Below, piece after piece: positions 1 through 8,222 of a stretch of DNA of 64,000 nt. The position numbers and the translations under genes were made by a program. The stretch is from Gammaproteobacteria bacterium (GTDB taxonomy: Bacteria > Pseudomonadota > Gammaproteobacteria > Pseudomonadales > Cellvibrionaceae). Position 1 is the stretch's first letter. Each line of letters starts with the position of its first letter. Where the stretch lies: contig SEBV01000014.1 in assembly GCA_004172865.1 (NCBI GenBank), forward strand, positions 1 to 64,000. Direction: 5' to 3'. The notes under the pieces were generated by a model that was given only the letters and a program-made list of their open reading frames with translations, did no database searches and was not told where the DNA came from.

Positions 1-1
1 T

Positions 2-130
2 TTGTATGTTGATTTTATATTTATTTTTGCAGCTATTTGTTTTTCTTACTCTTTATTTATTATTTTTTTTATCTACTTTGAATCAATTGTTAAAGACTTA
101 TTCGGATTTTCTTACGCCAAGCAAAAATAG
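2..130 (+). CDS. C-terminus of a small membrane protein (partial, enters from the left edge)
   Basis: A frame open from the window edge runs to a TAG at 128-130. It encodes a hydrophobic stretch of about 25 residues followed by a polar, basic tail ending in YAKQK. In the inovirus context it could be the end of a small virion or assembly membrane protein. The DNA is so T-rich that other frames also look hydrophobic, so this frame is chosen mainly for its charged tail after the helix. No family is recognised. Confidence 0.35.
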   Translation: MYVDFIFIFAAICFSYSLFIIFFIYFESIVKDLFGFSYAKQK

Positions 131-175
131 AATTTTGTTTTTTATCTTTCATCTCAACTTTTTTCGGTGCTATCT

Positions 176-259
176 ATGGACCCTTCTTTTTGGTACCTAG
201 CATTTTTTTGTGTCGGTTCCCTCTGTGGCTACGTTATCGCTCAAGGTTTGAAAAAATGA
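176..259 (+). CDS. 27-residue inovirus small coat-like membrane protein
   Basis: A short gene begins at ATG 176 and stops with TGA at 257-259. The product, 27 aa, starts MDPSFWYLAFF, has one transmembrane stretch and ends in GLKK. Its stop overlaps the start of the next gene in an ATGA junction, suggesting translational coupling. Tiny single-helix proteins with a basic C-terminus placed just before the pIII-like gene are typical minor virion proteins (pVII/pIX type) in filamentous phages. No clear Shine-Dalgarno is visible. Assignment is by position, size and topology, not by sequence family. Confidence 0.55.
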   Translation: MDPSFWYLAFFCVGSLCGYVIAQGLKK

Positions 260-1602
260 ATCGCCTCACTATTAAAATATTTCTGTTAGTTATTGTTTTT
301 TTTGCATGCTTTAATTATGCACATGCAGCAGCAAAGCCAGCCTATTCCGGCCGAATGAATAATGTTGCAGGTTCTTTGTTCCAATTTAAAGCTCAGAAAT
401 TGGGATTCGCTGCAAACGATCCTCGTTTCGTTCAATCTCTAGCTCGCGTATCCACATCCTCCACTAGCTTAATCGCTGAAGGAGCTGCAGCAACTACAAT
501 GTGGCCGCGTCTGTTATTAGTTGCAGGTATCGCAACCCTAGGCCAAATTGCAATGGATTTAACCACGGAATCCCCATCGCCTTTAATTAAATGGAATGCC
601 GATGGCACAATCAATTTATCAGGAGCAACTGCCGTCATTGATGGAAATACATATCCCATTTGTCAAACTGGGCAATCAATTATTGATGCAGTTGGTACAT
701 CTTTTGATGGCTACTGTGTCAATTCCGCAAGGACGGCGTTCTCACGTATCGCTACCAAGTCCGTTACCTGCTCTTTGTCTTCTCCCAACCCTATCTGCAC
801 AGGCAAGTCGTTAATATCGTACGTCGATTCATCTTTTGCTGGTGCCGCCCCTACGCCTCTCGCCTCCAACTATTATTTTCGAGTTGTTAACGCATACCAG
901 CAATCCTCGGATTCCGATAAAACTCTTTGGAATGTTGTATACGGTTATACCGTGCCATCCGGTGTCGTTTTAACTCCTCCCGCCCCGCTTTCAACCAATT
1001 TGAGCCCTGAAGCAACTTTAGCAACGTTGACCGATGCTCAAATGACGAAATATTTAAGTGATGCCCAACTAGCTAACTTTGCTAATACATTAATTCACAA
1101 CGCTGTTCAATCCGCACCTCTCCCACTCCCGCAGCTCGCTTCATCACCCTTTACTCAATCTGATGTTAATAATTGGAGAGCGCAGAATCCCGCACTAAAT
1201 CCCACAGTTGCAGATTTGTTTTCGCCTGTTGCGGCTCCGGGTACAAAATCAGTAGTTATTCCAAACCCTTTGATTGATGACAGTGCGACGCCTACTCCAG
1301 GAACTCAAACTATTAATGTAACTGCCAATGTTGATTGGGGCACCTTTGAAAATCCTGTTGTACCTGAATCACCAGAGACATCTGAAATTCTTGATCCACT
1401 CTTTTCGTTTTTCCCTTCGTTTAATAATTTTCATCTACAACAACATCAAGCGGAATGTCCAAGACCTATCTTCCATATGTTTAATCGAGATATTAAGTTC
1501 AATCAAATGTGTGATTTTATTCAGCCATTTGAATCTCAAATTCATCTGATTTGTTTAGCTATGTTTTCAATCATTTCCTTCATAATTGTAATTAGAGCTT
1601 AA
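256..1602 (+). CDS. Inovirus adsorption protein, TspB/pIII-like
   Basis: The 448-residue product begins with a Sec signal peptide (MNRLTIKIFLLVIVFFAC, cleavage near AHA-AA) and ends with one membrane anchor close to the C-terminus followed by RA. Just before the anchor is a Cys-containing block starting CPRPIFHMFNRD and then MCDF, which resembles the C-terminal region of the TspB family found in inoviruses. pIII-type proteins sit at the virion tip, bind the host receptor and release the particle. I chose ATG 256 rather than the upstream ATG at 190 because it starts exactly at the signal peptide and overlaps the stop of the small coat gene. The Ser/Pro/Thr-rich middle part is expected to be the variable receptor-binding region. 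Confidence 0.75.
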   Translation: MNRLTIKIFLLVIVFFACFNYAHAAAKPAYSGRMNNVAGSLFQFKAQKLGFAANDPRFVQSLARVSTSSTSLIAEGAAATTMWPRLLLVAGIATLGQIAMDLTTESPSPLIKWNADGTINLSGATAVIDGNTYPICQTGQSIIDAVGTSFDGYCVNSARTAFSRIATKSVTCSLSSPNPICTGKSLISYVDSSFAGAAPTPLASNYYFRVVNAYQQSSDSDKTLWNVVYGYTVPSGVVLTPPAPLSTNLSPEATLATLTDAQMTKYLSDAQLANFANTLIHNAVQSAPLPLPQLASSPFTQSDVNNWRAQNPALNPTVADLFSPVAAPGTKSVVIPNPLIDDSATPTPGTQTINVTANVDWGTFENPVVPESPETSEILDPLFSFFPSFNNFHLQQHQAECPRPIFHMFNRDIKFNQMCDFIQPFESQIHLICLAMFSIISFIIVIRA

Positions 1603-1604
1603 TT

Positions 1605-1886
1605 ATGGGTGCATTACTAAGATTGTTTGGCGGGTGGTTAATACAATCCGTTTTATTAAAATTTATTTCCTTTACTATTTTATATTTAATTGTTTCCTCC
1701 TTCGCCACTTATTTAATGTCTAAGCTAACTGAATTTTCACCTGATTCTATTTTCGGTGGTTTGTACTCTTTGTCCTCTGGCACTTGGTATTTTTTATACA
1801 TTACGGCTTTTGAACAAGGCCTACCAATGTTGCTATCTGCATCAATTCTGGCATTTTCAATCCGCCGTTTACCGGTAATCGGATAG
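1605..1886 (+). CDS. pVI-like inovirus protein (DUF2523 type)
   Basis: This 93-residue, very hydrophobic protein has two to three membrane segments and ends in a segment reading LSASILAFSIRRLPVIG. The pattern of C-terminal helix plus RRLP is typical of the DUF2523 proteins that stand in for filamentous phage pVI. It lies 2 bp after the pIII-like gene and 4 bp before the Zot-like gene, exactly the pVI position. pVI caps the virion together with pIII. The assignment rests on topology, order and the C-terminal motif. Confidence 0.7.
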   Translation: MGALLRLFGGWLIQSVLLKFISFTILYLIVSSFATYLMSKLTEFSPDSIFGGLYSLSSGTWYFLYITAFEQGLPMLLSASILAFSIRRLPVIG

Positions 1887-1890
1887 TGCT

Positions 1891-2925
1891 ATGACGATTA
1901 ATGCTTACACGGGCCTGGTAGGTACGGGCAAGACTTACGAGTGTGTTAAATCTGTAATCTTACCTGCAGTACTTTCAGGGCGTAATGTCATTACAAACAT
2001 CGATGGCATTGATAATGATGCAATTCGCTCTTTTCTATCTGAGAAACATTCCGTTTCAGTTGAAAAATTAGGTCACATAAAGTCTGTCTCTAATGACGAT
2101 GTTTTGAAGCCTGGCTTTTTTCCAACGGACTACTCATCTTCCACTCCAGAGCCATCAGTTGTCGCTCCAGGTGATTTGGTCTGCATTGATGAAGCGTGGA
2201 AGTTTTGGGCTCCTGATAGCAAAATTTCAACCGAGCATCGCATTTTTTTTCGTGAGCATCGACACTTTGTCAATCCTGATACTGGTGTTTCATCAGATTT
2301 AATTGTATTGATACAAGACATTAGCGACCTACATAGAGTGCTAAAAGTAGTTGTTGAGTTAACATTTAAAACTCATAAGCTTAAGGCTATTGGTCGAAAT
2401 AATAACTATAACGTTACTATGTGGCAGAGTTATAAATTAACCAAAACCAATTTGGTTAACTCTTGGATTAACTCTTACGATCCTGAAATATTTCCTCTTT
2501 ACAAATCTTATTCTGGCACTGGTGGTAAAGAATCACAAACCGATTCTCGTCAGAATATTTTCATGTCTGGAGCTATAAAATTAAAAATATTATTTGTTGT
2601 ATTTGCTATTTTTTTTGGTGTTTATAAAGCTTACACATTTTTTCATAACAAGATAACTTCTGACACCGAACAACCCGTTTCACAATCCACAGCAAATAAT
2701 TCATCTGCCATAGTCTCGGCCCCTTCAGCCAATCACTCATCTGATTGGTATATTGTCGGCACTACCACTATTGACGGATTTTCCTCAGTAATATTATCCA
2801 ACGGCACTTCACTTCGATTCGAATCAACCTCGAAATTTTCTGGCTATGGCTCCGCTTTAACTGGCATTGTGGATGGAAAGTCCGTTACTCGATTTTCTAA
2901 TAAACCAAAGGAAAAAAGAATTTAA
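1891..2925 (+). CDS. zot: Zot-like inovirus assembly ATPase (pI)
   Basis: The 344-residue protein has a Walker A motif GLVGTGKT at residues 8-15 and a Walker B-like segment LVCIDEAW near residues 96-103, as in the zonular occludens toxin (Zot)/pI family. A single transmembrane helix near residues 230-247 separates the cytoplasmic ATPase from a periplasmic tail of about 95 residues. pI drives assembly and extrusion of the virion through the inner membrane and contacts the secretin. The next gene starts immediately after its stop codon, so coupled translation is likely. Length and organisation are normal for the family. Confidence 0.9.
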   Translation: MTINAYTGLVGTGKTYECVKSVILPAVLSGRNVITNIDGIDNDAIRSFLSEKHSVSVEKLGHIKSVSNDDVLKPGFFPTDYSSSTPEPSVVAPGDLVCIDEAWKFWAPDSKISTEHRIFFREHRHFVNPDTGVSSDLIVLIQDISDLHRVLKVVVELTFKTHKLKAIGRNNNYNVTMWQSYKLTKTNLVNSWINSYDPEIFPLYKSYSGTGGKESQTDSRQNIFMSGAIKLKILFVVFAIFFGVYKAYTFFHNKITSDTEQPVSQSTANNSSAIVSAPSANHSSDWYIVGTTTIDGFSSVILSNGTSLRFESTSKFSGYGSALTGIVDGKSVTRFSNKPKEKRI

Positions 2926-4164
2926 ATGATCAAACTATTAAATTTATCCGTGCTAATGTTACTTTCAACGCTGGCTTTTGCTGAACCTGATATATCCGTC
3001 GATCTACAAGATGTCACAGCTTCTCAAGTAGTTCATTTGGTTTACAACGACCTTCTTCCTGATCGGCAATTTTTTCTAGACCCTAAAATTGCTAATGATC
3101 AATCTTTGGTATCATTTCGTTTCGCCAATAAAAAAGATAAATTTAAAAATTTCTTTGTTGAATTTTTACAAAGCCTTGGCTACACACTTTCCACCAAAAA
3201 CGACATAGATTTTATTATCCCCTCTGTCCCATCTAAACCGTTTTCCGATGCTGAAAACCCAAATATAAAGCTATTTTCATATAAACCACGATTTCGTGAT
3301 GCGTCTTTTCTTATGCAACAACTGTCACCTCTTTTTTCGGGTCACTTTTCTTCTCAACATCAAATTGCGGAATTATCTCAACCTAGTAATGTAGTTGGTC
3401 AGCCAGGCTCAGCTCTAGATAAAATTAGTAACAATGCAGACACGATGATTTTCGCCGGATCAATTCGAGAGATAGAAGTTTTGAAAAATTTGCTTTCTCA
3501 ACTTGATTCAGATCCTGGGCAGGTTGTTGTCACTGGTATGTTATTTGAAGTACAAACCGGTTCTCGCTCAGCTTCGGCTATTAATATAGTTTCATCATTA
3601 TTGAAAGACCGGTTTTCCATTTCTTTCGGTTCTTCTTCACCCTCTGATAATTATATGTCGTTCAGATCAGGCGATTTTTCAGCAATTGCAAGCCTTCTCG
3701 ATACAGATAATCGTTTTAAGGTTCTATCAAATCCGAATGTTCGTGTTGCATCTGGTAAAAACGCGATATTCACCGTCGGCCAAGACGTGCCTGTGTTGGG
3801 ATCCGTAACATTCAATGGCAATAGTCAACAACCTACACAGTCCGTTGACTACCGGAGTAGTGGTGTAATTTTTGACATCTCGCCTACCATTCGAGATGCG
3901 ATAATTGAAGTTTCTGTAAGCCAAGAAATTAGTAGTTTTGTCCAGACAACGAGCGGCGTAAATAACAGCCCAACGCTGACAAAACGAAAGCTGCAAACTG
4001 CGATCACTATGCAAAATGATGAAGTAATTGTAATAGGCGGACTAAAAGAAACCAAAGTGTCTGGCTCCACGTCTGGGACAAAATTTTTATCTTTTTTACA
4101 GTCAAAATCAAATGAGGACACAAACTCTGAAATTATTCTATTTTTAAAAATACACAGAGTTTAA
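2926..4164 (+). CDS. Inovirus secretin, pIV/GspD-like
   Basis: The 412-residue protein starts with a Sec signal peptide (MIKLLNLSVLMLLSTLAFA). N-domain-like sequence follows, and the C-terminal half has secretin features: VLSNPNVRVASGKNA, GQDVPVLGS, the VDYRSSGVIFDISP stretch and NDEVIVIGGLKE. Secretins form the outer-membrane channel for phage release. The compact size, with only short N domains, fits a phage pIV rather than a type II secretion GspD. It begins right at the stop of the Zot-like gene. Its last codons lie inside the left arm of a long inverted repeat. Confidence 0.88.
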   Translation: MIKLLNLSVLMLLSTLAFAEPDISVDLQDVTASQVVHLVYNDLLPDRQFFLDPKIANDQSLVSFRFANKKDKFKNFFVEFLQSLGYTLSTKNDIDFIIPSVPSKPFSDAENPNIKLFSYKPRFRDASFLMQQLSPLFSGHFSSQHQIAELSQPSNVVGQPGSALDKISNNADTMIFAGSIREIEVLKNLLSQLDSDPGQVVVTGMLFEVQTGSRSASAINIVSSLLKDRFSISFGSSSPSDNYMSFRSGDFSAIASLLDTDNRFKVLSNPNVRVASGKNAIFTVGQDVPVLGSVTFNGNSQQPTQSVDYRSSGVIFDISPTIRDAIIEVSVSQEISSFVQTTSGVNNSPTLTKRKLQTAITMQNDEVIVIGGLKETKVSGSTSGTKFLSFLQSKSNEDTNSEIILFLKIHRV

Positions 4165-4206
4165 CGCCCGCAGCGAGCTCCGAGCGAGGACGTAAACTCT
4201 GTGTAT
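4150..4206. terminator. Long inverted repeat after the phage module
   Basis: Arms 4150-4163 and 4193-4206 are perfect 14-bp complements (ATACACAGAGTTTA) around a GC-rich loop of 29 bases that can itself fold. The left arm overlaps the end of the secretin gene. It could terminate the phage transcript or be a phage hairpin (origin or packaging type). There is no long T run immediately after the right arm, so simple intrinsic termination is not certain. Confidence 0.5.
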
Positions 4207-4351
4207 CTTTGAAAATCTTTATTTATATTCGCGAAAAAAATATTTTGATCATTTCTTCCATGATATCCGAGATTACTATATTTTTTCAGTTTGCTTAATA
4301 TTTTAGTTTTGTCGTACCAAATTTTGATAACGCGTTCAGTGAGAGAATGTA

Positions 4352-5560
4352 ATGAACAAACCTTTTTTGATTGGTTTTTCTAGCCAAGTTTTGACGATTT
4401 TTTCAGTTATTACCATTGTATTCACTTCAGGAATTATGGTGTTCAATGAACAAAAATCACTATCATCATTTTCTTTAATTATATTTTTTGGCTATCTTCC
4501 TGAGCTTCTTCTAATCTCAATAGTTGGATCAGTCGTTGATCGCTTTAGCAAGAAAAAAATCATTATCTTCTGTAACGTTTTACTTGCGTTAATTTTTGGC
4601 TTGTATGCCCTCACCGTATACCTCGATAAATTAGATATCACCTTTGCGTGCGTTTTTGTCGCGTTATCTTCTTCCGTTTCTGGCGTTCATCGATTATGTT
4701 ACAACGCATCCATTGCATTTTTTTCTAAAAACACAGACTCGTATCCTAGGTTGAATGGCATTGTTCAGTCAGGTTTAGCGATATCTCACACAGCCGCCCC
4801 TTTGGTTTCTGGTTTCCTAATCCAATATACGAATTTTTCGTTAGTGCTCGCGCTGACTTCGACGCTTTGTATAGTATCTGCATGTATTTTTGTTTTCGTA
4901 TCTTATCCAACCGACGTTGTAAATAAGGCATCACCATCCGTGAATAACGGCGGTTTTATTTTTGGAATTCGGGTTATAAGGTCAAAACCTCTTTTAGTAA
5001 ACCTTCTACTAATCCACTCGATTTACAATTTCGCAAGAGGTGGAGCAATTGTCCTTTTCACTCCCCTGATTTTAAGTATCTCCTCGGAGTCGGTTTTAGG
5101 AATGTTGCGGTCAGTCGCCGGAATAGGAATGGGAGTTGGTTGCGTGCTCATCAACCTATGGTTTAGTCGGTCTAAAATAAATCTAACATTATTATTTTTT
5201 TTAAATATCAGTGGTGTCTGTATAGCCCTTATAGGTTTTACTCAAAACGTGTTAGCGATTGGCATATGTGTTTTCGTCCTATTTATTACTACCCCAATCC
5301 TAGCAACTTTTGCTCATTCGATTTGGCAAAAAGTTGTGCCCCAACAAATGCACGGGAGAGTTTTCAGTGTCAGGGATTCGATCGCCGGGTTGTCTGTAGT
5401 TGGAGGATATATATTATTCCCCTATCTCGCAGAATTCACTTTTCGCCACTCATCATTGAGTCAACCCGCTTCTATCAACAGTGTTTATGTTCTCTTTGGC
5501 TTGATTACCGTTTTAGCAGGTATCTTGTCATGGTCTAAAAAAATCGAATACCGTTTGTAG
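4352..5560 (+). CDS. MFS transporter, DHA3/MFS_3-like exporter
   Basis: A 402-residue protein with about twelve hydrophobic segments. The loop between helices 2 and 3 reads GSVVDRFSKKK, matching the MFS signature GxxxDRxxRR/K. The overall pattern resembles the MFS_3/DHA3 group, which includes macrolide and siderophore exporters (EntS-like). The substrate cannot be told. It starts a plus-strand run of genes reaching 8180, and AGTGAGAG just before the ATG may serve as ribosome-binding site. The promoter probably lies in 4207-4350, after the phage repeat. Confidence 0.75.
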   Translation: MNKPFLIGFSSQVLTIFSVITIVFTSGIMVFNEQKSLSSFSLIIFFGYLPELLLISIVGSVVDRFSKKKIIIFCNVLLALIFGLYALTVYLDKLDITFACVFVALSSSVSGVHRLCYNASIAFFSKNTDSYPRLNGIVQSGLAISHTAAPLVSGFLIQYTNFSLVLALTSTLCIVSACIFVFVSYPTDVVNKASPSVNNGGFIFGIRVIRSKPLLVNLLLIHSIYNFARGGAIVLFTPLILSISSESVLGMLRSVAGIGMGVGCVLINLWFSRSKINLTLLFFLNISGVCIALIGFTQNVLAIGICVFVLFITTPILATFAHSIWQKVVPQQMHGRVFSVRDSIAGLSVVGGYILFPYLAEFTFRHSSLSQPASINSVYVLFGLITVLAGILSWSKKIEYRL

Positions 5561-5619
5561 AATTTATTTTTTATACCTGACTAAACAATATTTTTTCGTG
5601 CAGCCTGATCGGAGTCAAA

Positions 5620-6021
5620 TTGAAATACTTCCCGTCGCTAGATCCCATGGAATTTTGGCTTTCGTTTGAGTGGTTTCGATGGCAATCTCATTCCTCTCGG
5701 TGGAATTTAAGTGTTGATGAACAGCTAGTGATTCTGGGAAATGTAGATCCTAAGTTATATAGCATCTGGACCTTTAATTTTTCTGAATCACTGACCGCTC
5801 CGGATCATCTAAAAATGCGGCTCGGTATTTTATTAGGCGTTCATCAATTTTCGATCAGAGTCGCACCTGACAACAATATTTCACTAGCCAATAATTGGTT
5901 CAGCGTTCCAATCAGCGACACAGTTTTGAATGGTTGTAGCGTCAGAGACTATTTGCTTAAAGATAGTAGCGTCAGTTCGTTCCGTAACCTGGAGTACTTT
6001 CTTCTCAGTTACGACTTCTGA
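5620..6021 (+). CDS. Small protein with a ParS/MbcA-like C-terminal region
   Basis: The 133-residue product probably starts at TTG 5620, with GGAG at 5611-5614 five bases upstream; an internal ATG at 5647 is the alternative. The C-terminal two thirds (RLGILLGVH, then a NNWFSVPI-type segment, then SVRDYLL and LEYFL) resemble the toxin-binding domain of Xre/MbcA/ParS antitoxins (DUF2384), where a helical RLSLLLGI segment is followed by a WL..PN..F..PLELL block. The match is weak and made by eye. The following gene could be a partner. Confidence 0.4.
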   Translation: MKYFPSLDPMEFWLSFEWFRWQSHSSRWNLSVDEQLVILGNVDPKLYSIWTFNFSESLTAPDHLKMRLGILLGVHQFSIRVAPDNNISLANNWFSVPISDTVLNGCSVRDYLLKDSSVSSFRNLEYFLLSYDF

Positions 6022-6118
6022 TGTTTTGTGGCAGTTAGCATAAATCGATAATTCGAATTTACATCTCTCTGATAGTTTTGTAATCTCGCTGGGTCTACCC
6101 ATCCGAAAAGGAAAGTTT

Positions 6119-6652
6119 ATGCAAGAGTCGCATAGAATTGCATTGAATAATTACGATACGCTTAGGAATGAAGCTCGCGCTATTGCATCGCAAGAACTTC
6201 CAAATTATTTGCGTCGCGCAGCGAAATTAAAAGGTATTGATGCCGGTGCATTGTCTGCAGCTCGACTTTGGGATGACGACCCCGAAAGACTTGTTAGTTG
6301 GGACTGGAATTTTGCTAGCAGGTATATCCACCGTTACCCTAAAGCTTTCGATCTTGCGATCTGGGTTGGTAACAAGCTGTGCACCCTTGCGCTTGGAAGA
6401 CCGAGTTACAACGGTACTTTTATGCGCCTCGATTTTATAGAAAAGGCTCCAACAAATTGTCCATTTTCAAGTGAGATGGTACCTATATCGATATTGGCTT
6501 ACGAAACATATGCCAAACGAATTGGGGCTAAGCAATTTAGAATTATCGATCCGATAAATGACAAAGTGCTTCGCTCGTATTTGCAACACGGCGGGTTTAG
6601 TCATCACAGAGGATTAAAGGGAAACCCTCATTACTTGGTGCGTGAATTATGA
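6119..6652 (+). CDS. GNAT-like protein, uncharacterised
   Basis: The 177-residue product has a C-terminal half that looks like the end of a GNAT acyltransferase: YETYAKRIGAKQFRIIDP, then YLQHGGFSHHRG, where an aromatic-Gly-Phe segment follows a helix, as in the last strand-helix unit. A clear acetyl-CoA loop (Q/RxxGxG/A) is not visible, so activity is uncertain. Its stop overlaps the start of the next gene by four bases (ATGA at 6649-6652), showing a coupled unit. Together with the preceding ParS-like gene it could be a toxin-antitoxin pair, but that is speculative. Confidence 0.4.
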   Translation: MQESHRIALNNYDTLRNEARAIASQELPNYLRRAAKLKGIDAGALSAARLWDDDPERLVSWDWNFASRYIHRYPKAFDLAIWVGNKLCTLALGRPSYNGTFMRLDFIEKAPTNCPFSSEMVPISILAYETYAKRIGAKQFRIIDPINDKVLRSYLQHGGFSHHRGLKGNPHYLVREL

Positions 6653-6831
6653 GTAAAGACGATCAAACTAATAAGGAGTTAGCCAAACAGCACGCAAAAA
6701 ATGCTGCTAAGCGCCTATTTGGAAATCGAACCAAAGAAGAAGACGAAGCTCTCCGAAACATAAAGATTATTGGTTCACCTGAAAATCTTGTAGAAAGTGA
6801 TTCAGAAGAATCGTCCAAAAAATCTGACTAA
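6649..6831 (+). CDS. Small charged hypothetical protein
   Basis: A 60-residue, highly charged protein rich in Lys, Glu and Ser (KRLFGNRTKEEDEALRNI in the middle), predicted to be helical and soluble. It starts inside the stop of the GNAT-like gene (ATGA overlap), so it is very probably translated with it. No family is recognised. Size, charge and coupling would suit a small accessory or antitoxin-like partner, but nothing in the sequence proves this. Confidence 0.5.
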   Translation: MSKDDQTNKELAKQHAKNAAKRLFGNRTKEEDEALRNIKIIGSPENLVESDSEESSKKSD

Positions 6832-6863
6832 CTTTCAATTGCATTTATGAGGTTAAACCTATT

Positions 6864-7793
6864 ATGACAATGAATCTGGGCCGCGCTTATTGCAGCGAAC
6901 TTGATATTACTTTGTCTCCATATAAGGCTCGTGAAATTTATACAGATGAGGATGACGACAATTTTAACAAGCAACTCACTTTTCAATGTGAGGATGAAAA
7001 ATGTCGTAAAATTTTGACCCCTGTTGGAATTTACATGACTCGTAAGTCCAAACGAGCTTTGCACTTTCGTGCAAAAAAGGGACACGAGGTTGGTTGTGGG
7101 TTTCTGCATCACCTCAAAAATGGCGGTAAGATTCGCCGTCCAGTTGAGAACGAAGACGATTATAAACCAACTTACTTCCCCACAGAATTGGATCTAGATC
7201 CACCAAAGCGCAAAAATAAAAGTAATGCGCTTACTGCCTCTTCTCATACTGAACCTGCAACGATTGAAACCGGCACATCCTTTAATGGAGATGAAAAACG
7301 CAAAACTAAAACTAAAACGCGCTACTTAGACCTTGTTGTAGATTGCTTCATGTCCGGGGATGATGAGAGTAAAAAAGGCTATTTTACCATCGCAGGTAAA
7401 ACCAAAAAGTTTTACCAGTTTTTTAAAAAAATTCAGTATTTTGGAGACGAAGCTGGTTTAATTTATTATGGAACAATCGACAAATTAAATATGTATAAAA
7501 AAGATTACGGCATAGGAATAAGGTTCCTAAGTCCGCATGTAGCTGATAAAAAACGCACACGCATATGGCTGAATATACCTCAAGCATGTATTGATGAATC
7601 TCGCAGAAAAACTTCTTTTTTAAATGAAATAACTGAATTGAAGAATGCTGTGGACGGAGGTGAGTCCGTAGACGCATTTTTTGTCGGCGCTTATCCATCC
7701 AAAATTCTTATTGAAAAAGATGGTGACAGCTTCGAGTCCTTCAGCGCAGATTTAAAAAGCGTCGATCATTTGTCATTAGTGTTCTCTAAATGA
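6864..7793 (+). CDS. Hypothetical protein with an N-terminal CoiA-like zinc-ribbon pattern
   Basis: The 309-residue protein has, near residues 38-75, the pattern FQCEDEKCRKILTPVG followed by HFRAKKGHEVGCGF. Two close Cys, then His-Phe and a later Cys, resemble the N-terminal treble-clef/zinc-ribbon unit of CoiA-like proteins. A Lys-rich linker follows (residues 108-145), then a mixed alpha/beta C-terminal part with no recognisable catalytic motif. It sits 32 bp after the small charged gene, in the same plus-strand run. Function unknown; nucleic-acid association is a guess from the ribbon. Confidence 0.5.
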   Translation: MTMNLGRAYCSELDITLSPYKAREIYTDEDDDNFNKQLTFQCEDEKCRKILTPVGIYMTRKSKRALHFRAKKGHEVGCGFLHHLKNGGKIRRPVENEDDYKPTYFPTELDLDPPKRKNKSNALTASSHTEPATIETGTSFNGDEKRKTKTKTRYLDLVVDCFMSGDDESKKGYFTIAGKTKKFYQFFKKIQYFGDEAGLIYYGTIDKLNMYKKDYGIGIRFLSPHVADKKRTRIWLNIPQACIDESRRKTSFLNEITELKNAVDGGESVDAFFVGAYPSKILIEKDGDSFESFSADLKSVDHLSLVFSK

Positions 7794-7826
7794 TGCGAAC
7801 ATACTGTCTTCGCCTGGATAATCGAA

Positions 7827-8180
7827 ATGGTAGTTGAAGGAAAACTGTTCGGTTGGTTCGAAACTGGTCTTGAAGGAACTGTTTGGGCACTCCAGCGTGA
7901 GGGAACATCTGGTTACGATGGTCTATACATAATCGAGGAAGGAGATCACCTTGTAATTACCTCATCAACGGGACGTGAGTTATTCAATGATTATATTGCG
8001 GTGGATACCGAAAGTGGAAAAATGCAAAGGCCCTTCAGCCAAATGATTCAGCCGCAAGCTAAGGGCTTATGGATACACTGGACGCAGAAAGGCTTTTTAC
8101 CTGATGATTGGGCAGAGCTATTCATAATTGAAACAAACAGCGGCCTCCTCACCAAGAGAGGTGGTTGGGTTCGTCCTTAA
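7827..8180 (+). CDS. Hypothetical protein
   Basis: A 117-residue soluble protein with many beta-forming stretches (GLYIIEEGDHLVITSS, AELFIIETNSGLL) and a Trp-rich character. No signal peptide and no family I recognise. It lies 33 bp after the preceding gene and is probably the last gene of the plus-strand accessory run, since the next genes are on the opposite strand and converge on it. ATG 7827 is preceded only by weak purine sequence. Confidence 0.5.
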   Translation: MVVEGKLFGWFETGLEGTVWALQREGTSGYDGLYIIEEGDHLVITSSTGRELFNDYIAVDTESGKMQRPFSQMIQPQAKGLWIHWTQKGFLPDDWAELFIIETNSGLLTKRGGWVRP

Positions 8181-8222
8181 ATGATTTGACGTTGTCATTC
8201 AAAGTTGAAAAGAAGTTTGAGC

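Larger units (their letters stand above)
1..4206 (+). mobile_element. Filamentous phage (inovirus) structural and assembly module
   Basis: Five consecutive plus-strand genes follow the order typical of inoviruses: tiny membrane protein, signal-peptide adsorption protein, pVI-like protein, Zot/pI-like ATPase, pIV-like secretin. They are packed with overlaps or gaps of only a few bases. The module is AT-rich compared with the amidase region. Replication initiator, ssDNA-binding and major coat genes would lie left of the window, so completeness cannot be judged. A long inverted repeat closes the right side. No transposase or integrase is visible here. Confidence 0.85.

Noticed and set aside
6-200. 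64-residue hydrophobic frame at the left edge
   Set aside because: T-rich DNA yields hydrophobic frames by chance; it overlaps the better 27-residue gene and competes with a frame that has a charged tail.
4164-4206. Phage-end inverted repeat as an attC site
   Set aside because: It lacks RYYYAAC/GTTRRRY ends and any similarity to the array sites at 36-41 kb.
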